This document shows, in pieces, positions 1 through 8,598 of a stretch of DNA of 64,000 nt. The notes under the pieces were generated by a model. The model had not been told where the DNA came from and did not search any database. It worked only from the letters and a program-made list of their open reading frames with translations. The stretch spans positions 868,001-932,000 of the forward strand of contig CP036526.1 of NCBI GenBank assembly GCA_007741555.1, given 5' to 3'. The translations under genes were made by a program, and so were the position numbers. The stretch is from Stieleria marina. GTDB taxonomy: Bacteria > Planctomycetota > Planctomycetia > Pirellulales > Pirellulaceae. Every line of letters begins with the position of its first letter. Position 1 is the first letter of the stretch.

Positions 1-1
1 G

Positions 2-637
2 GTCGCTTCACTCTGCGAACGCGACCAATTGCTTCTTGCGACCCACAAGGAGGTGCTGTCCATGAATCCGCTTACCGGCAGCGAGTACTGGAGCTGTGCG
101 TGGTCTGCGGATCGAGCGGCCAATTGCGTGGTTGCTTCGCCGACTCATGTGTTTGCGAGTTCGACGAGCCCCGAATCGGAGATCATCTGTATTCGCGGCG
201 ACGGAAACGGGGATGTCACCGAGTCGCACCTCGTCTGGCAACAAGAACGTGGCGCGGGCTACGTCGTGAGTCCCGTGCTCGTTTCGCAAGGATTGCTGAC
301 CATCACCGATGATGGCATCGCTCATCTATTGAATGTCGAAACAGGAGACGTGATCGATCGTATGAGACTGGGAGGCGATGTGTTTTCTTCGCCGATTTGT
401 TTAGACAACCAAGTGCTGGCGATTGACCACGAAGGTGTTTTGTCCGTGCTAGAAGTTGTTGAGGACAAGATCACGCGTTTGAGTCGATTTGATTTGGGTG
501 AGCCGACGAAGTCGACGCCAGCGGTCTGGAATGACCGACTGTTCGTGCGCTCCGAGAAAACTCTTTGGTGCTGGGAACTGGATAAGCCGCCAACACCTGA
601 GTCAACAACTGCTGCTATTGGGAAGAGTCAAGAATGA
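2..637 (+). CDS. PQQ-like beta-propeller protein (5' end outside window)
   Basis: The frame is open from the first codon of the window, so the start lies upstream and only about 211 C-terminal residues are visible. They form repeated beta-propeller blades of the PQQ/quinoprotein type: short strands ending in patterns such as IAHLLNVETGDVIDR, GVLSVLEV and KTLWCWELD, where a reported value alternates with a 'became this in the vessel' strand. Such proteins usually lie outside the cytoplasm and act as scaffolds or quinoprotein dehydrogenases; no catalytic residue can be assigned from this fragment. The stop overlaps the next gene's start as ATGA, so the two are probably co-translated and work with the oxidoreductase. 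Fold assignment is fairly sure, function is not. Confidence 0.7.
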   Translation, partial: VASLCERDQLLLATHKEVLSMNPLTGSEYWSCAWSADRAANCVVASPTHVFASSTSPESEIICIRGDGNGDVTESHLVWQQERGAGYVVSPVLVSQGLLTITDDGIAHLLNVETGDVIDRMRLGGDVFSSPICLDNQVLAIDHEGVLSVLEVVEDKITRLSRFDLGEPTKSTPAVWNDRLFVRSEKTLWCWELDKPPTPESTTAAIGKSQE

Positions 638-1968
638 AAAGTTCACGCAGACGGCTGTTGGCCGGTGCGGCAGTTGCGGTTGGCGGCGGTGCCGCATTTG
701 CATTTCGCCGGTACCGCAATCATGCCTTGATCACCCGCGGTTTTCGTCCTACACGAGTGGGAGTCATCGGGGTGGGAGCAGCACCTGGAGGTCGCGGAGT
801 GGGGATGTGTTTCTATGTCACACCGCACGCCAAGGTGGTCGCGTTAGCGGATGTTGATAAGACTCATCTGCAGAATGCAGTGGATCAGATTTATGACAAC
901 CCGGATACGTACACCGACTATCGCGAACTGCTGAATCGAGACGACATTGATGTTGTGATTATCGCGACGCCAACTCACTGGAAAGTCAAAATCGCAATTG
1001 ATGCGATGAACGCTGGCAAGGACGTGTACTGCGAAAAACCAATCACGTTGACGGTTGCCGAGGGCGAAGAATTGAAGTCTGCCGTGCGCAGCACCGGTCG
1101 CATGTTTCAGGCAGGCACTCAGCAACGCACCGACGCACGATTTGTCAAAGCCTGCCGTTTGATACGTGATGGCCAACTGGGGAAGATCCGTCGCATCGTC
1201 GTTGAATTGCCTAGCGTCACTTGGACTGAGCCAGGTCCGTTTGCGATCAAGCCAGTCCCTGAGTCACTGGACTGGAAAACTTGGCTGGGTTCGGCGCCAA
1301 CGGTCGGCTACCAGGAGGAAAGGTGTCACTACAATTGGCGATATTGGTTTGACTACGCCGGTGGCAAGCTCTGCGGTTGGGGCGCCCACCACATCGACAT
1401 CGCCCGCTGGGCACTTCCTGACGGCGAGAACCATCCCAGTCGTGTTGATGGCCAAGGTCGGTTTTCTGGCGTCCAGGGCGGTTACGATACGCCGATTACA
1501 TTTGAATTGAATTACGCTCTGCCAAACGACGTGACGATGGTTGTCCGCGGCGGTAAGCCGAAGCTTGGCAAACAGCCTGGGATTCTGTTTGAGGGCGAGG
1601 AGAGCGAGTTCTACATCAGTCGTTCGGAGGCCCGTGGCAAACTAGCCGAAAAATTGGTGGCCCAGTCGGATCCTCAGGTTTCAGCCCATCACTTTCTGAA
1701 TTTGATCGAATCGATCGAAACAGGGGCGAAACCTCATTCCGACGTCGATAGTCAGGTTGATTCGATGAATACCTGCCATATCGGTAACATCTGTTTGCGA
1801 TTGGGGCGTCCTCTACAGTGGGATGCAGACGAACGTCGTTTTATCGATGACGAAGAGGCCAACGCGATGCTGACGCGAAAATCTGCCAGCGAAAGCGATA
1901 TTTCACCGGTAAGCCAGATTTCACCGGTCAGCGATGAATTGTCAGCTGCCAGTGAAGCGACTAGCTAA
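634..1968 (+). CDS. Gfo/Idh/MocA-family oxidoreductase with Tat signal
   Basis: NAD(P)-dependent oxidoreductase of 444 residues, probably acting on a sugar or cyclitol outside the cytoplasm. The N-terminus is a twin-arginine signal (SRRRLLAG then a Gly/Ala-rich hydrophobic stretch to about residue 25). A Rossmann nucleotide-binding segment follows at residues 41-54 (GVIGVGAAPGGRG, longer than the usual GxGxxG). The family Glu-Lys-Pro motif is at 134-136, and a WGAHHIDIARW segment carries the usual catalytic-domain histidine. Planctomycetes have many Tat-exported members of this family. The start codon overlaps the stop of the upstream propeller gene (ATGA), suggesting translational coupling. 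The C-terminal tail has a small duplication (ISPVSQISPVS). Substrate cannot be inferred. Confidence 0.9.
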   Translation: MKSSRRRLLAGAAVAVGGGAAFAFRRYRNHALITRGFRPTRVGVIGVGAAPGGRGVGMCFYVTPHAKVVALADVDKTHLQNAVDQIYDNPDTYTDYRELLNRDDIDVVIIATPTHWKVKIAIDAMNAGKDVYCEKPITLTVAEGEELKSAVRSTGRMFQAGTQQRTDARFVKACRLIRDGQLGKIRRIVVELPSVTWTEPGPFAIKPVPESLDWKTWLGSAPTVGYQEERCHYNWRYWFDYAGGKLCGWGAHHIDIARWALPDGENHPSRVDGQGRFSGVQGGYDTPITFELNYALPNDVTMVVRGGKPKLGKQPGILFEGEESEFYISRSEARGKLAEKLVAQSDPQVSAHHFLNLIESIETGAKPHSDVDSQVDSMNTCHIGNICLRLGRPLQWDADERRFIDDEEANAMLTRKSASESDISPVSQISPVSDELSAASEATS

Positions 1969-2123
1969 GTCAGGTTCCCGATTCGGTGCTCCAGATCCAC
2001 TCGTCCAGCTTGAAATGGCGGTTCTGACCGTCGCTGTCTGGGCAGAAATTCGACTCTTGAAAGCGAATGGCGTTTTTTCTGTTCGGGAGATCCGAGACTT
2101 ATCGCCCAATCCCTAAGAAGCAC

Positions 2124-2161
2124 AAAAAAACCCAGGCCAAATACAAATGGCCTGGGTTTTT
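2124..2161. terminator. Bidirectional intrinsic terminator
   Basis: A run of seven A, a 9-bp GC-rich stem (CCCAGGCCA / TGGCCTGGG, 2131-2139 with 2148-2156), an 8-nt loop and a run of five T. Read on either strand it gives a hairpin followed by U residues. It can end transcription of the oxidoreductase operon from the left and of tRNA-Phe from the right. Confidence 0.85.
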
Positions 2162-2220
2162 GCTGAGAGAATCGCGGAAGTGAGTCTGGAAAAGCTTTTC
2201 CAAGGGCTAACGCGAAAAAG

Positions 2221-2293
2221 TGGTCAGAGGCGGGCTCGAACCGCCGACACCGGCCTTTTCAGGGCCGTGCTCTACCAACTGAGCTATCTGACC
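2221..2293 (-). tRNA. tRNA-Phe (anticodon GAA)
   Basis: On the minus strand the 73-nt sequence folds as a standard cloverleaf. The 7-bp acceptor stem is GGTCAGA/TCTGACC, the D-loop contains AGCTCAGTTGGTAGAGC, and the anticodon stem CGGCC/GGCCG encloses loop CTGAAAA with anticodon GAA. The T-arm contains GGTTCGAGCC and the discriminator is A. The 3' CCA is not encoded, so it must be added after transcription. The minus-strand run ends at the shared terminator about 60 bp downstream. Confidence 0.97.
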
Positions 2294-2625
2294 GTTGTGT
2301 CGGTCCCACTGTCTTGATCAGCACTTTCGCAGGTTCCGAAATCCGAAACAATCGACATTGCAGTTCAAGCTTGCCAGATTCTGGTCGAAAACCGACCGTT
2401 CCGACAAGTGGGATCAATTCGCTCAGCGGCGATAGTAGGGTATGATGCGTAAATTCGTCAATCGGTTCGGTCAGTTAGTTTTTGCTGTACGGGTGGTGCG
2501 ACAATTCGCTCGTTCGCAGCGAAGTTTCAAGGACAGGTCATTTGTCGCATTTTCGGCGGTGGCCTGACGCCGATTTTCCTGCTGATTTGAAGCCAAGCTT
2601 TTCACCTTTTCCAACCCATGAAGCA
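2294..2625. other. Intergenic region upstream of the ExbBD cluster
   Basis: About 330 bp between tRNA-Phe (transcribed leftward) and the first gene of the cluster. An open frame in phase with that gene runs back to 2482, but the translated part lacks signal-peptide or domain character and is best read as leader. Promoters for both directions must lie here; no hexamer pair close to consensus was found. Confidence 0.4.
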
Positions 2626-4353
2626 ATGGACACGGCGATGATTCGAGGGCGTTATCAACCATCACCACATCAACGCGAATGTGAGACGACTAGCTATCGG
2701 CATCAAGCAAAACGGTCGTTTAAGTTTGTTTTAATTGCCATTTTGGGTTCGGTTTTGGCGATTCCATCCAGGTCGCATGGCTACACGCCGGACGACCCGG
2801 TGGTACGGAAAATGGTTTCGGGAGGAATTAAATTTCTGGAGGAGTACAAAACCACACGAGATAATCCTGACGGCGAATTGGTCTTGCTTGCTTACGCGCA
2901 CTTCAAGGTGGAACACGACCAACAGGCACCGATCGTTGCCAAGGGGCTCAGCGCGGCTAAAAAAATTGTCCAAAAAGCTGCTGCCGGAAATTTCCACTCT
3001 CACCAGGCGAACTACGAAGTTGCGATTAGTGTGCTTCTTTTTGCCACGGTTAATCCGCAGGCTTACAAGGCGGAACTGGAGTCGCTGCAGCGGCATCTGA
3101 TGCACGTTCAGTCGCCCAACGGTGCGTTTACCTATCACAACGAAAAGCTCGGTGACATTTCGCAGACCCAATATGCTCTGTTGGCGATCTGGACCTTGGA
3201 TCGGGCTGGCATCCCGATGGACTATGCCAAAGTCATCAGCGCCCTGCAGTGGTTGTTGCGAGTGCAAGACCCGGGGGGAGGATGGCCCTATCACGCAACG
3301 GACCCGGGCCCGGGGCGTCCACTTCAGCGGCAAAAGGCGCCTTACATGTCGATGGCCTTGGCAGGCGGTAGCAGTATCTTGATTGCCGGTGATGCACTGC
3401 GTCTGTGGGGGGACACCTCCAGTGACGATGACCCAGGAATTGTCGGGTTGCCCAAAGCCATCAAGGTTTTCAAAGAGGACGCCAACAAAGACCGTCGAAG
3501 ACGCGTGAAAATCTCCAAGGAGCCCATCTTTCGATCCGTTCAAATGTTGGAAGCTTGGCGAGCCAAGAATCCGTACAAACGCGGTGCGATGTTGGACTGG
3601 TACTACTACCAACTGTACACAAAGGAACGGTACGAGAGCTTTATCGAAATCGCCAATGGTCGTCCCAAAGACAAAAGCCCGTCTTGGTACAACCAAGGCG
3701 TCGACGAATTGAAAAAATATCAGGACGCCGGCGGCGGCTGGAAGGATCGCTCAAAAAGTGCGGGACATATCAGCACGTGCTTTGCAATTCTCTTTCTGAT
3801 TCGTAGTACTCAGAAAGCCATCTTTTCGATGGGCGAAGGCGGCGCGATCGGCGGTCAGGGATTCAGCGACGATGTTTCGGGCGCCAAGCTGGTAGGCGGA
3901 AAAGCGCAAACCAAAAAACCAGCTCAAGCGGTTAGCGACATGCTGGACCTGTTGGATGGTGAAGACGGCGAACTCGACGTTCGCGCCATGGCCGAAGCGA
4001 TGGAGTTGCCTAGCGAGAGCGAAAAGCCCAAAGATCGGGCTTCGCAGCTGGATCGCTTGGAACGCATGGTGCGTGGCAGTCGCCAGTGGCAAGCTCGCCG
4101 CGTTGCCGCAATCGTACTTGGCAAAAGTGACGAAATGCGATCCGTTCCTGCCCTCATCTACGCACTAAGTGACCCTGACAAATCCGTCCGCCGTTACGCA
4201 CGCGACGGATTGCGTATGATAAGTCGCAAGTTCGAAGGGTACGGCATGTCCGACGACCCCGACTATGCAGAACTGAGTAAAGTGCAAAGCTCCTGGCGAG
4301 ATTGGTATCGCTCGATGGATCCAAGTTACGTTTTCTTGGACGATGATCTGTAG
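2626..4353 (+). CDS. Secreted prenyltransferase/squalene-cyclase-repeat protein with C-terminal HEAT repeat
   Basis: About 575 residues from the ATG chosen here; ATG at 2638 is also possible, and the frame stays open upstream to 2482. A signal-like hydrophobic segment (FVLIAILGSVLAIP, near residue 35) follows a basic stretch. The central part has alpha/alpha-toroid repeats of the prenyltransferase/squalene-oxidase type, with the marks QDPGGGWPYH and QDAGGGWKDRS and SQTQYALLAIWTLDRAGI. No DxDD cyclase motif was seen, so terpene cyclase activity is unlikely; a binding or scaffold role is more plausible. The C-terminus has a HEAT-like pair (RRVAAIVLGKS..SVPALIYALSDPDKSVRRYARDGL). It is the first gene of the ExbB/ExbD cluster on the same strand. 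Confidence 0.72.
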   Translation: MDTAMIRGRYQPSPHQRECETTSYRHQAKRSFKFVLIAILGSVLAIPSRSHGYTPDDPVVRKMVSGGIKFLEEYKTTRDNPDGELVLLAYAHFKVEHDQQAPIVAKGLSAAKKIVQKAAAGNFHSHQANYEVAISVLLFATVNPQAYKAELESLQRHLMHVQSPNGAFTYHNEKLGDISQTQYALLAIWTLDRAGIPMDYAKVISALQWLLRVQDPGGGWPYHATDPGPGRPLQRQKAPYMSMALAGGSSILIAGDALRLWGDTSSDDDPGIVGLPKAIKVFKEDANKDRRRRVKISKEPIFRSVQMLEAWRAKNPYKRGAMLDWYYYQLYTKERYESFIEIANGRPKDKSPSWYNQGVDELKKYQDAGGGWKDRSKSAGHISTCFAILFLIRSTQKAIFSMGEGGAIGGQGFSDDVSGAKLVGGKAQTKKPAQAVSDMLDLLDGEDGELDVRAMAEAMELPSESEKPKDRASQLDRLERMVRGSRQWQARRVAAIVLGKSDEMRSVPALIYALSDPDKSVRRYARDGLRMISRKFEGYGMSDDPDYAELSKVQSSWRDWYRSMDPSYVFLDDDL

Positions 4354-4494
4354 ACATCAGCTTGTAGTGGCTGACCTGCCGTCCTCTGGTGCTAAGATAA
4401 GGCGGCAAATGGCAAGGTTGCCAATTACGCTATTGCACGTCGCCCCTTTTGTACGCCCGCAGTTCCCCGACACTGATTTTTCAGGACGCCCTTT

Positions 4495-5448
4495 ATGGCC
4501 TCGGTCATTTCTCCTTCACCATCGGATTCACCCGAGCTAGATCCTAAGGATGAACTGGACGAAATCCGCGCGTTTGAACGTGCAAAGCTGCGAATCAGCA
4601 AGTTTGACATCGTCACATCGCTGTTCATGGCGTTGATTTTGTTTTTGGGCGCGTTCGTTTTGATGTTGTTCATTGTTTGGCTACTAAGCGGCAAACCACG
4701 TCCGCTTCCGATCGCGCCGTTGATCGAAAATCCAGCCGGTCGCGCGGACAACGCAGAGGGGTTTGAACGAGATTTTGAACCACCGGGAGCCGAAGAAGTC
4801 GAAGAACTCCAGGAACCGACTTTGGCCGACACGATTGAAGCTGTGACCGATGCGGTCAGCACCGTGGCAGCTTCGTTGACCACAGCGGATACCGCCGCGA
4901 CCGCATCCACTTCGGGAACGGGCAAAGGTGACTCCCGGCCGCCAGGGCCCGAAGGCGAAGGGGAAGACATTGTGCCGCGTTTCGAACGTTGGCAATTGAA
5001 TTTCCAAGCCAACAATCTTCGGTCCTACGCCCAGCAGTTGGATTACTACCACATCGAACTAGGTGCCTTCGGCGGTGGATCGCAAGGAATCGATACGGCA
5101 TCGAATTTGGGTTCGGCGCCTAAGAAGAAAAACAATCCAAATCCTAAAGAAGAAAAGCGTTTGTATTTCTCGTGGAAGAGCGCTACGCCGCTTCAGGCCT
5201 ACGACCGCCAGTTGCTTCAGCAAGCAGGGATTCAGATTGCAGGTCGAAACATCGTCCGCTTTATCCCCAATGATGTGGAACCACCCAGGAACTTGGAGCA
5301 CGTCCTGGCGGACATCGAAAAGAAGTATTGGGAATCCAAAGGTTACAACTCGGTGACTCAAATTGCCAAAACGGTTTTTGAAAGTAAGGCAGCTGGATCC
5401 GGCTATGCCTTTGAAGTCATCGAACAACGCTATCGCAAAAACAAATAG
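4495..5448 (+). CDS. Single-pass membrane protein with TonB/TolA-like layout (paralogue 1)
   Basis: 317 residues, not matched to a named family by eye. Order of parts: a cytoplasmic segment of about 38 residues; one strongly hydrophobic helix at 39-65; a low-complexity linker at about 67-160 rich in Pro, Glu, Ala and Thr; and a globular domain from about 161 to the end. That domain is shared with the next gene: LGAFGG..GID, EKRLYFSW, LLQQAGIQIAGR, VRFIP and KTVFES. One anchor helix, an extended linker and a compact periplasmic end is the layout of TonB and TolA, and the gene sits just upstream of exbB/exbD homologues. A TonB-like transducing role is inferred, not shown by sequence similarity. 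Confidence 0.6.
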   Translation: MASVISPSPSDSPELDPKDELDEIRAFERAKLRISKFDIVTSLFMALILFLGAFVLMLFIVWLLSGKPRPLPIAPLIENPAGRADNAEGFERDFEPPGAEEVEELQEPTLADTIEAVTDAVSTVAASLTTADTAATASTSGTGKGDSRPPGPEGEGEDIVPRFERWQLNFQANNLRSYAQQLDYYHIELGAFGGGSQGIDTASNLGSAPKKKNNPNPKEEKRLYFSWKSATPLQAYDRQLLQQAGIQIAGRNIVRFIPNDVEPPRNLEHVLADIEKKYWESKGYNSVTQIAKTVFESKAAGSGYAFEVIEQRYRKNK

Positions 5449-5484
5449 AGCAGCGAACTTTCTCGCTAAGAATCCAATCGTCTT

Positions 5485-6441
5485 ATGAACTCAGTCCCAC
5501 CCTCTCAATCGGTCCTGTCGCGGATGCCTTCGGCGTCCAAGTCGATGTGCGCCAACGGGTTTGATTTGGTCAGTTCGTTGATGATGGCGATCGTGCTGAT
5601 GTTGGGATGCTTGGTACTCGTTCTTGGCACGCTTTGGGCTACCCGCACCCGGTTGATACCCGATTGGGATTCACCTGCAGCGACTACGCACGTGTCCTTT
5701 GCTACTTCGGCAGCGACGCCTCTGGAATTCGAGATCCCGGCTGGTGACGAAGTCGTCGCCTTGGAAGACCCAACGTTAAAACAAACCTTGGGTCAAATCG
5801 AACAACAGATTCAAACGATACCGCTGGCGTCCGTCGCAGTTCGATCAGCTGCCAAAACGGGTATCCGTGGTTCAACAGCGGGGCGCATTGGCGCCGATCA
5901 GGCCGAATCAAACGCTGACAAGACTGTTCCACGTCACCAACGTTGGCACTTGGTTTTCAAGGCTCCCCATCAGACGGCTTATGCCCGGCAGTTGGACGTT
6001 CTAGGGATCGAGCTTGGGGCGTTTGGTGGCGACCTGCCCGGGATCGATTCGGCGGGCGATTTTGCCTTGGGCGGGACTGCCAAACACAACGGCAAACCAA
6101 AAACTGAAAAACGCTTGTATTTCTCTTGGGCACAGCCCAGTCCTTTGGCTCGCTACGAACGTTCGCTATTGATCCAAGCCGGCGTGCCTGTTGCGGGTCG
6201 TCAAGTGGTGAAGTTCATTCCGCGAGAATTGGAAAATCGGCTCGCGACGATGGAGTTGGAATATGCTTTTTTGCACGGAGTCGCTTCGGTCACCGAAATC
6301 GAAAAAACGGTTTTCGAGAGTCAACGCGTCGGACAACAGTATCGATTTGTCGTCACGCACCAGCGCCCAATCAGTTCGGAACACGCTCACGCGGCATCCA
6401 TCGACGTAAACGATCGAGCACCAGTCAACACAGATCGCTGA
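5485..6441 (+). CDS. Single-pass membrane protein with TonB/TolA-like layout (paralogue 2)
   Basis: 318 residues, 36 bp after its paralogue, clearly a tandem duplicate. It has a short N-terminal segment, one transmembrane helix at 28-51, a variable linker to about 147, and a C-terminal domain with LGAFGGDLPGIDS, EKRLYFSWAQP, SLLIQAGVPVAGRQVVKFIP and EKTVFES. Similarity to paralogue 1 is concentrated in the C-terminal domain, while linker and anchor have diverged, as expected if the C-terminal domain is the functional contact. An ExbB-type gene follows after 118 bp. Function unknown; see the finding on TonB-like partners. Confidence 0.6.
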   Translation: MNSVPPSQSVLSRMPSASKSMCANGFDLVSSLMMAIVLMLGCLVLVLGTLWATRTRLIPDWDSPAATTHVSFATSAATPLEFEIPAGDEVVALEDPTLKQTLGQIEQQIQTIPLASVAVRSAAKTGIRGSTAGRIGADQAESNADKTVPRHQRWHLVFKAPHQTAYARQLDVLGIELGAFGGDLPGIDSAGDFALGGTAKHNGKPKTEKRLYFSWAQPSPLARYERSLLIQAGVPVAGRQVVKFIPRELENRLATMELEYAFLHGVASVTEIEKTVFESQRVGQQYRFVVTHQRPISSEHAHAASIDVNDRAPVNTDR

Positions 6442-6559
6442 CGATTTAACTTTTGCATTCAGCGGGATGGAAACAACCCTCTGAACCCCTTTAGACGCAC
6501 ACACACCATTCACTCGTCCCCATTGGCTTGGGGAATTTTTTACAAGGACCGGCAACTAG

Positions 6560-7210
6560 ATGTTACTTGCTACGAACCTGTTCGAGATCATTTCAAATGC
6601 CACCTACTTTGCGTTGGCTGCGGCCGCGCTCTGGGGGCTGTACTGCATTGTTGTGATCTGGACTCGTGTTGGCCAAAAGCGTTTCAAAACCGAAGAAGAG
6701 CAAGACACGTATATGGACGATGTCGAAGCCATGCTTACGGCAGGCGATTTTGAAGGCACTTTGGAATACGTCGATGGCGACAATCGGGCGATTCCGCAAA
6801 TGGTCGAATTGGCCGTCAGCAACCGCGAACTTGGTTTCAAACGGGCTCGCCAAGTCATGATGGATCGCTTTCAACGCGACGTGATGAGCGACTTGGAATA
6901 TCGGCTCAGTTGGGTCGGTACGGTGATCAAGAGTGCTCCAATGATCGGGTTGTTTGGAACGGTGTTCGGGATGATGGGGGCGTTCCAAACCTTGTCTCAA
7001 GGCGACGTGAACCCCCAAGAACTGGCGGGAAACATTATGGTCGCGCTGATCACGACGGCCAGCGGACTGGCGATCGCGATTCCATTGATGATCATTGTTG
7101 CGACAGTCAACATTCGAATGGCCAAGATGCAGGACCTGATTGGTGCCGGGCTGACGCGATTCTTCGAAGCGTTTAAAGCCGGGCTGACCAAGGTTGCCCC
7201 CAAAAACTAA
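6560..7210 (+). CDS. MotA/TolQ/ExbB-type proton channel protein
   Basis: 216 residues, typical of ExbB/TolQ. A first helix lies at about 13-33, followed by a cytoplasmic region of some 85 residues. Two closing helices follow: SAPMIGLFGTVFGMMGAFQTL (the conserved GLxGTVxGM segment) at about 118-138, and NIMVALITTASGLAIAIP onward at about 160-183, with the conserved Thr-rich pore face. Proteins of this family form a pentameric ring in the inner membrane around an ExbD dimer and use proton flow to move a partner. Start: ATG at 6560 with AAGGA upstream. It is the only ExbB in the cluster, against three ExbD genes. Confidence 0.92.
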   Translation: MLLATNLFEIISNATYFALAAAALWGLYCIVVIWTRVGQKRFKTEEEQDTYMDDVEAMLTAGDFEGTLEYVDGDNRAIPQMVELAVSNRELGFKRARQVMMDRFQRDVMSDLEYRLSWVGTVIKSAPMIGLFGTVFGMMGAFQTLSQGDVNPQELAGNIMVALITTASGLAIAIPLMIIVATVNIRMAKMQDLIGAGLTRFFEAFKAGLTKVAPKN

Positions 7211-7314
7211 CGGCCAGTTCGCATCGCCGCTGTGATGTCGCCTTGAACTCTAAGGCATCAGCGACGTTTTGATTTAAGATTCATTCTTCACATACCTTCA
7301 GCTGATCAAAACCA

Positions 7315-7782
7315 ATGGACGATGACGACGACGACGATTACGTCATGCCAAAGAAAATGGCCGAAGAAGGCGAGATGGATATCACGCCGATGATCGACGT
7401 GGTGTTCCTGCTGCTGATTTTCTTTGTCGTTTGTTCCACCATGGACCCGGTCAAAATTGGCGAGATTCCTGACGCGCAGAATGGACTGCCTGTTTCAGCC
7501 AAAGAATCGGCTGTGATTTTTGTCAAATCCGCTGGTGGCGACAAAGTCAATGTGATTCGCGGTGATGGTCGCGAATTCAGCACCGATGAAGCGACGCAGG
7601 AAACGGAGATTATCGAGTACATCACAGCGGAACTGGAAAAGTCCATTGGCGACAATAAAAACCAAGTCATGATCATGGGAGATGCGAGCGTCAAAGTGCT
7701 CGAAATTACGCGGATCCAAAAGGTCATTGGCGATGCCTTTGAGGACATTGACCGAACGTACATCGGTGTCAAAGAAGACTAG
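7315..7782 (+). CDS. ExbD/TolR-type biopolymer transport protein 1
   Basis: 155 residues. After an acidic start (seven Asp in a row after Met) comes the family signature DITPMIDVVFLLLIFFVV with the proton-carrying Asp at residue 28 in the transmembrane helix. The rest is a periplasmic domain of about 110 residues. ExbD pairs with ExbB to convert proton-motive force into movement. The poly-Asp N-terminus is unusual and faces the cytoplasm. Followed 44 bp later by a second ExbD. Confidence 0.9.
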   Translation: MDDDDDDDYVMPKKMAEEGEMDITPMIDVVFLLLIFFVVCSTMDPVKIGEIPDAQNGLPVSAKESAVIFVKSAGGDKVNVIRGDGREFSTDEATQETEIIEYITAELEKSIGDNKNQVMIMGDASVKVLEITRIQKVIGDAFEDIDRTYIGVKED

Positions 7783-7826
7783 TCCCGTTTAAGAAACACG
7801 CCAAAGAAACCCATTAGCGACGTTCT

Positions 7827-8594
7827 ATGTCGATTCAAATCACTTGCCTCCAGTGCGGAGCCACACACAAAGTCAACGATCGGTTGGCCGGTCGGCGCGT
7901 GCGCTGTCCTGGGTGTGATACGGCGGTGCATGTGCCGGAATTGCCCGAGCCCGACTTGTCGCCACCTGAGGTCAGTGAAGCTGAGGTGGTTGAACCCCAA
8001 TCGGTGGAACCCGAGGCCGTCGAAGGCGTCGCCGCCGAGCTGGGTGACGACATGACTGCTCCTTTGGCTGCGACGGTCGCCGTTGGAAATGTCGCTGCAA
8101 GCGATGTACCATCGCCCGCGACACTTGCGGAGTCGTTTGATGACGACGATGACGATGCGATGCCGCGTTCCAAAGGCGACGAAGACGAATTGGACATGAC
8201 CCCGATGGTCGATGTCACGTTTTTGCTGCTGATTTTCTTTGTGGTGACGGCTTCGTTTCAGCTGCAAAAGTCCATCATGATGCCGCGTCAACAAACCGAC
8301 GCACCCAGCACAAGTGCCGTCGAAGAAGACCCCGAAGAGTTGGACCAAGTCGAATTGCAAATTGACGAGCGTGGCGCGTTTTTGGTGCTCGCAGCCGATT
8401 GGGAAGCCGAAACACCCGGCAAACAAAACCTAATCACCAAGCTCAAAGAAGCCAATCCAGGCGAAGTCGGTGCCAAACTCATCATCAAAGTCCACGAACA
8501 GTGCAAACTCCAGGCTTTGGTTGATGGAATGGATGCTGGCACGATCGCCGGCTATGAAGAGCTGCAAGTGACGCAGGTCGAGGAGTTTGATTGA
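7827..8594 (+). CDS. ExbD/TolR-type protein 2 with N-terminal zinc ribbon
   Basis: 255 residues, about 100 longer than a normal ExbD. The N-terminus is a zinc-ribbon knuckle pair, Cys7-x2-Cys10 and Cys27-x2-Cys30 (ITCLQCGA..VRCPGCD), then an acidic/Pro/Val-rich linker to about 105. The ExbD signature DMTPMVDVTFLLLIFFVV follows, with the key Asp at 129, and then the periplasmic domain. By the usual ExbD topology the zinc ribbon is cytoplasmic. Such ribbons are common at the N-termini of planctomycete proteins, but fusion to ExbD is less usual. The stop lies 4 bp before the next ATG. Confidence 0.88.
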   Translation: MSIQITCLQCGATHKVNDRLAGRRVRCPGCDTAVHVPELPEPDLSPPEVSEAEVVEPQSVEPEAVEGVAAELGDDMTAPLAATVAVGNVAASDVPSPATLAESFDDDDDDAMPRSKGDEDELDMTPMVDVTFLLLIFFVVTASFQLQKSIMMPRQQTDAPSTSAVEEDPEELDQVELQIDERGAFLVLAADWEAETPGKQNLITKLKEANPGEVGAKLIIKVHEQCKLQALVDGMDAGTIAGYEELQVTQVEEFD

Positions 8595-8598
8595 TCCA

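Noticed and set aside
2731-3696. 321-codon minus-strand open frame
   Set aside because: Antisense to the toroid/HEAT gene; its residues show no domain or low-complexity pattern of a real protein.
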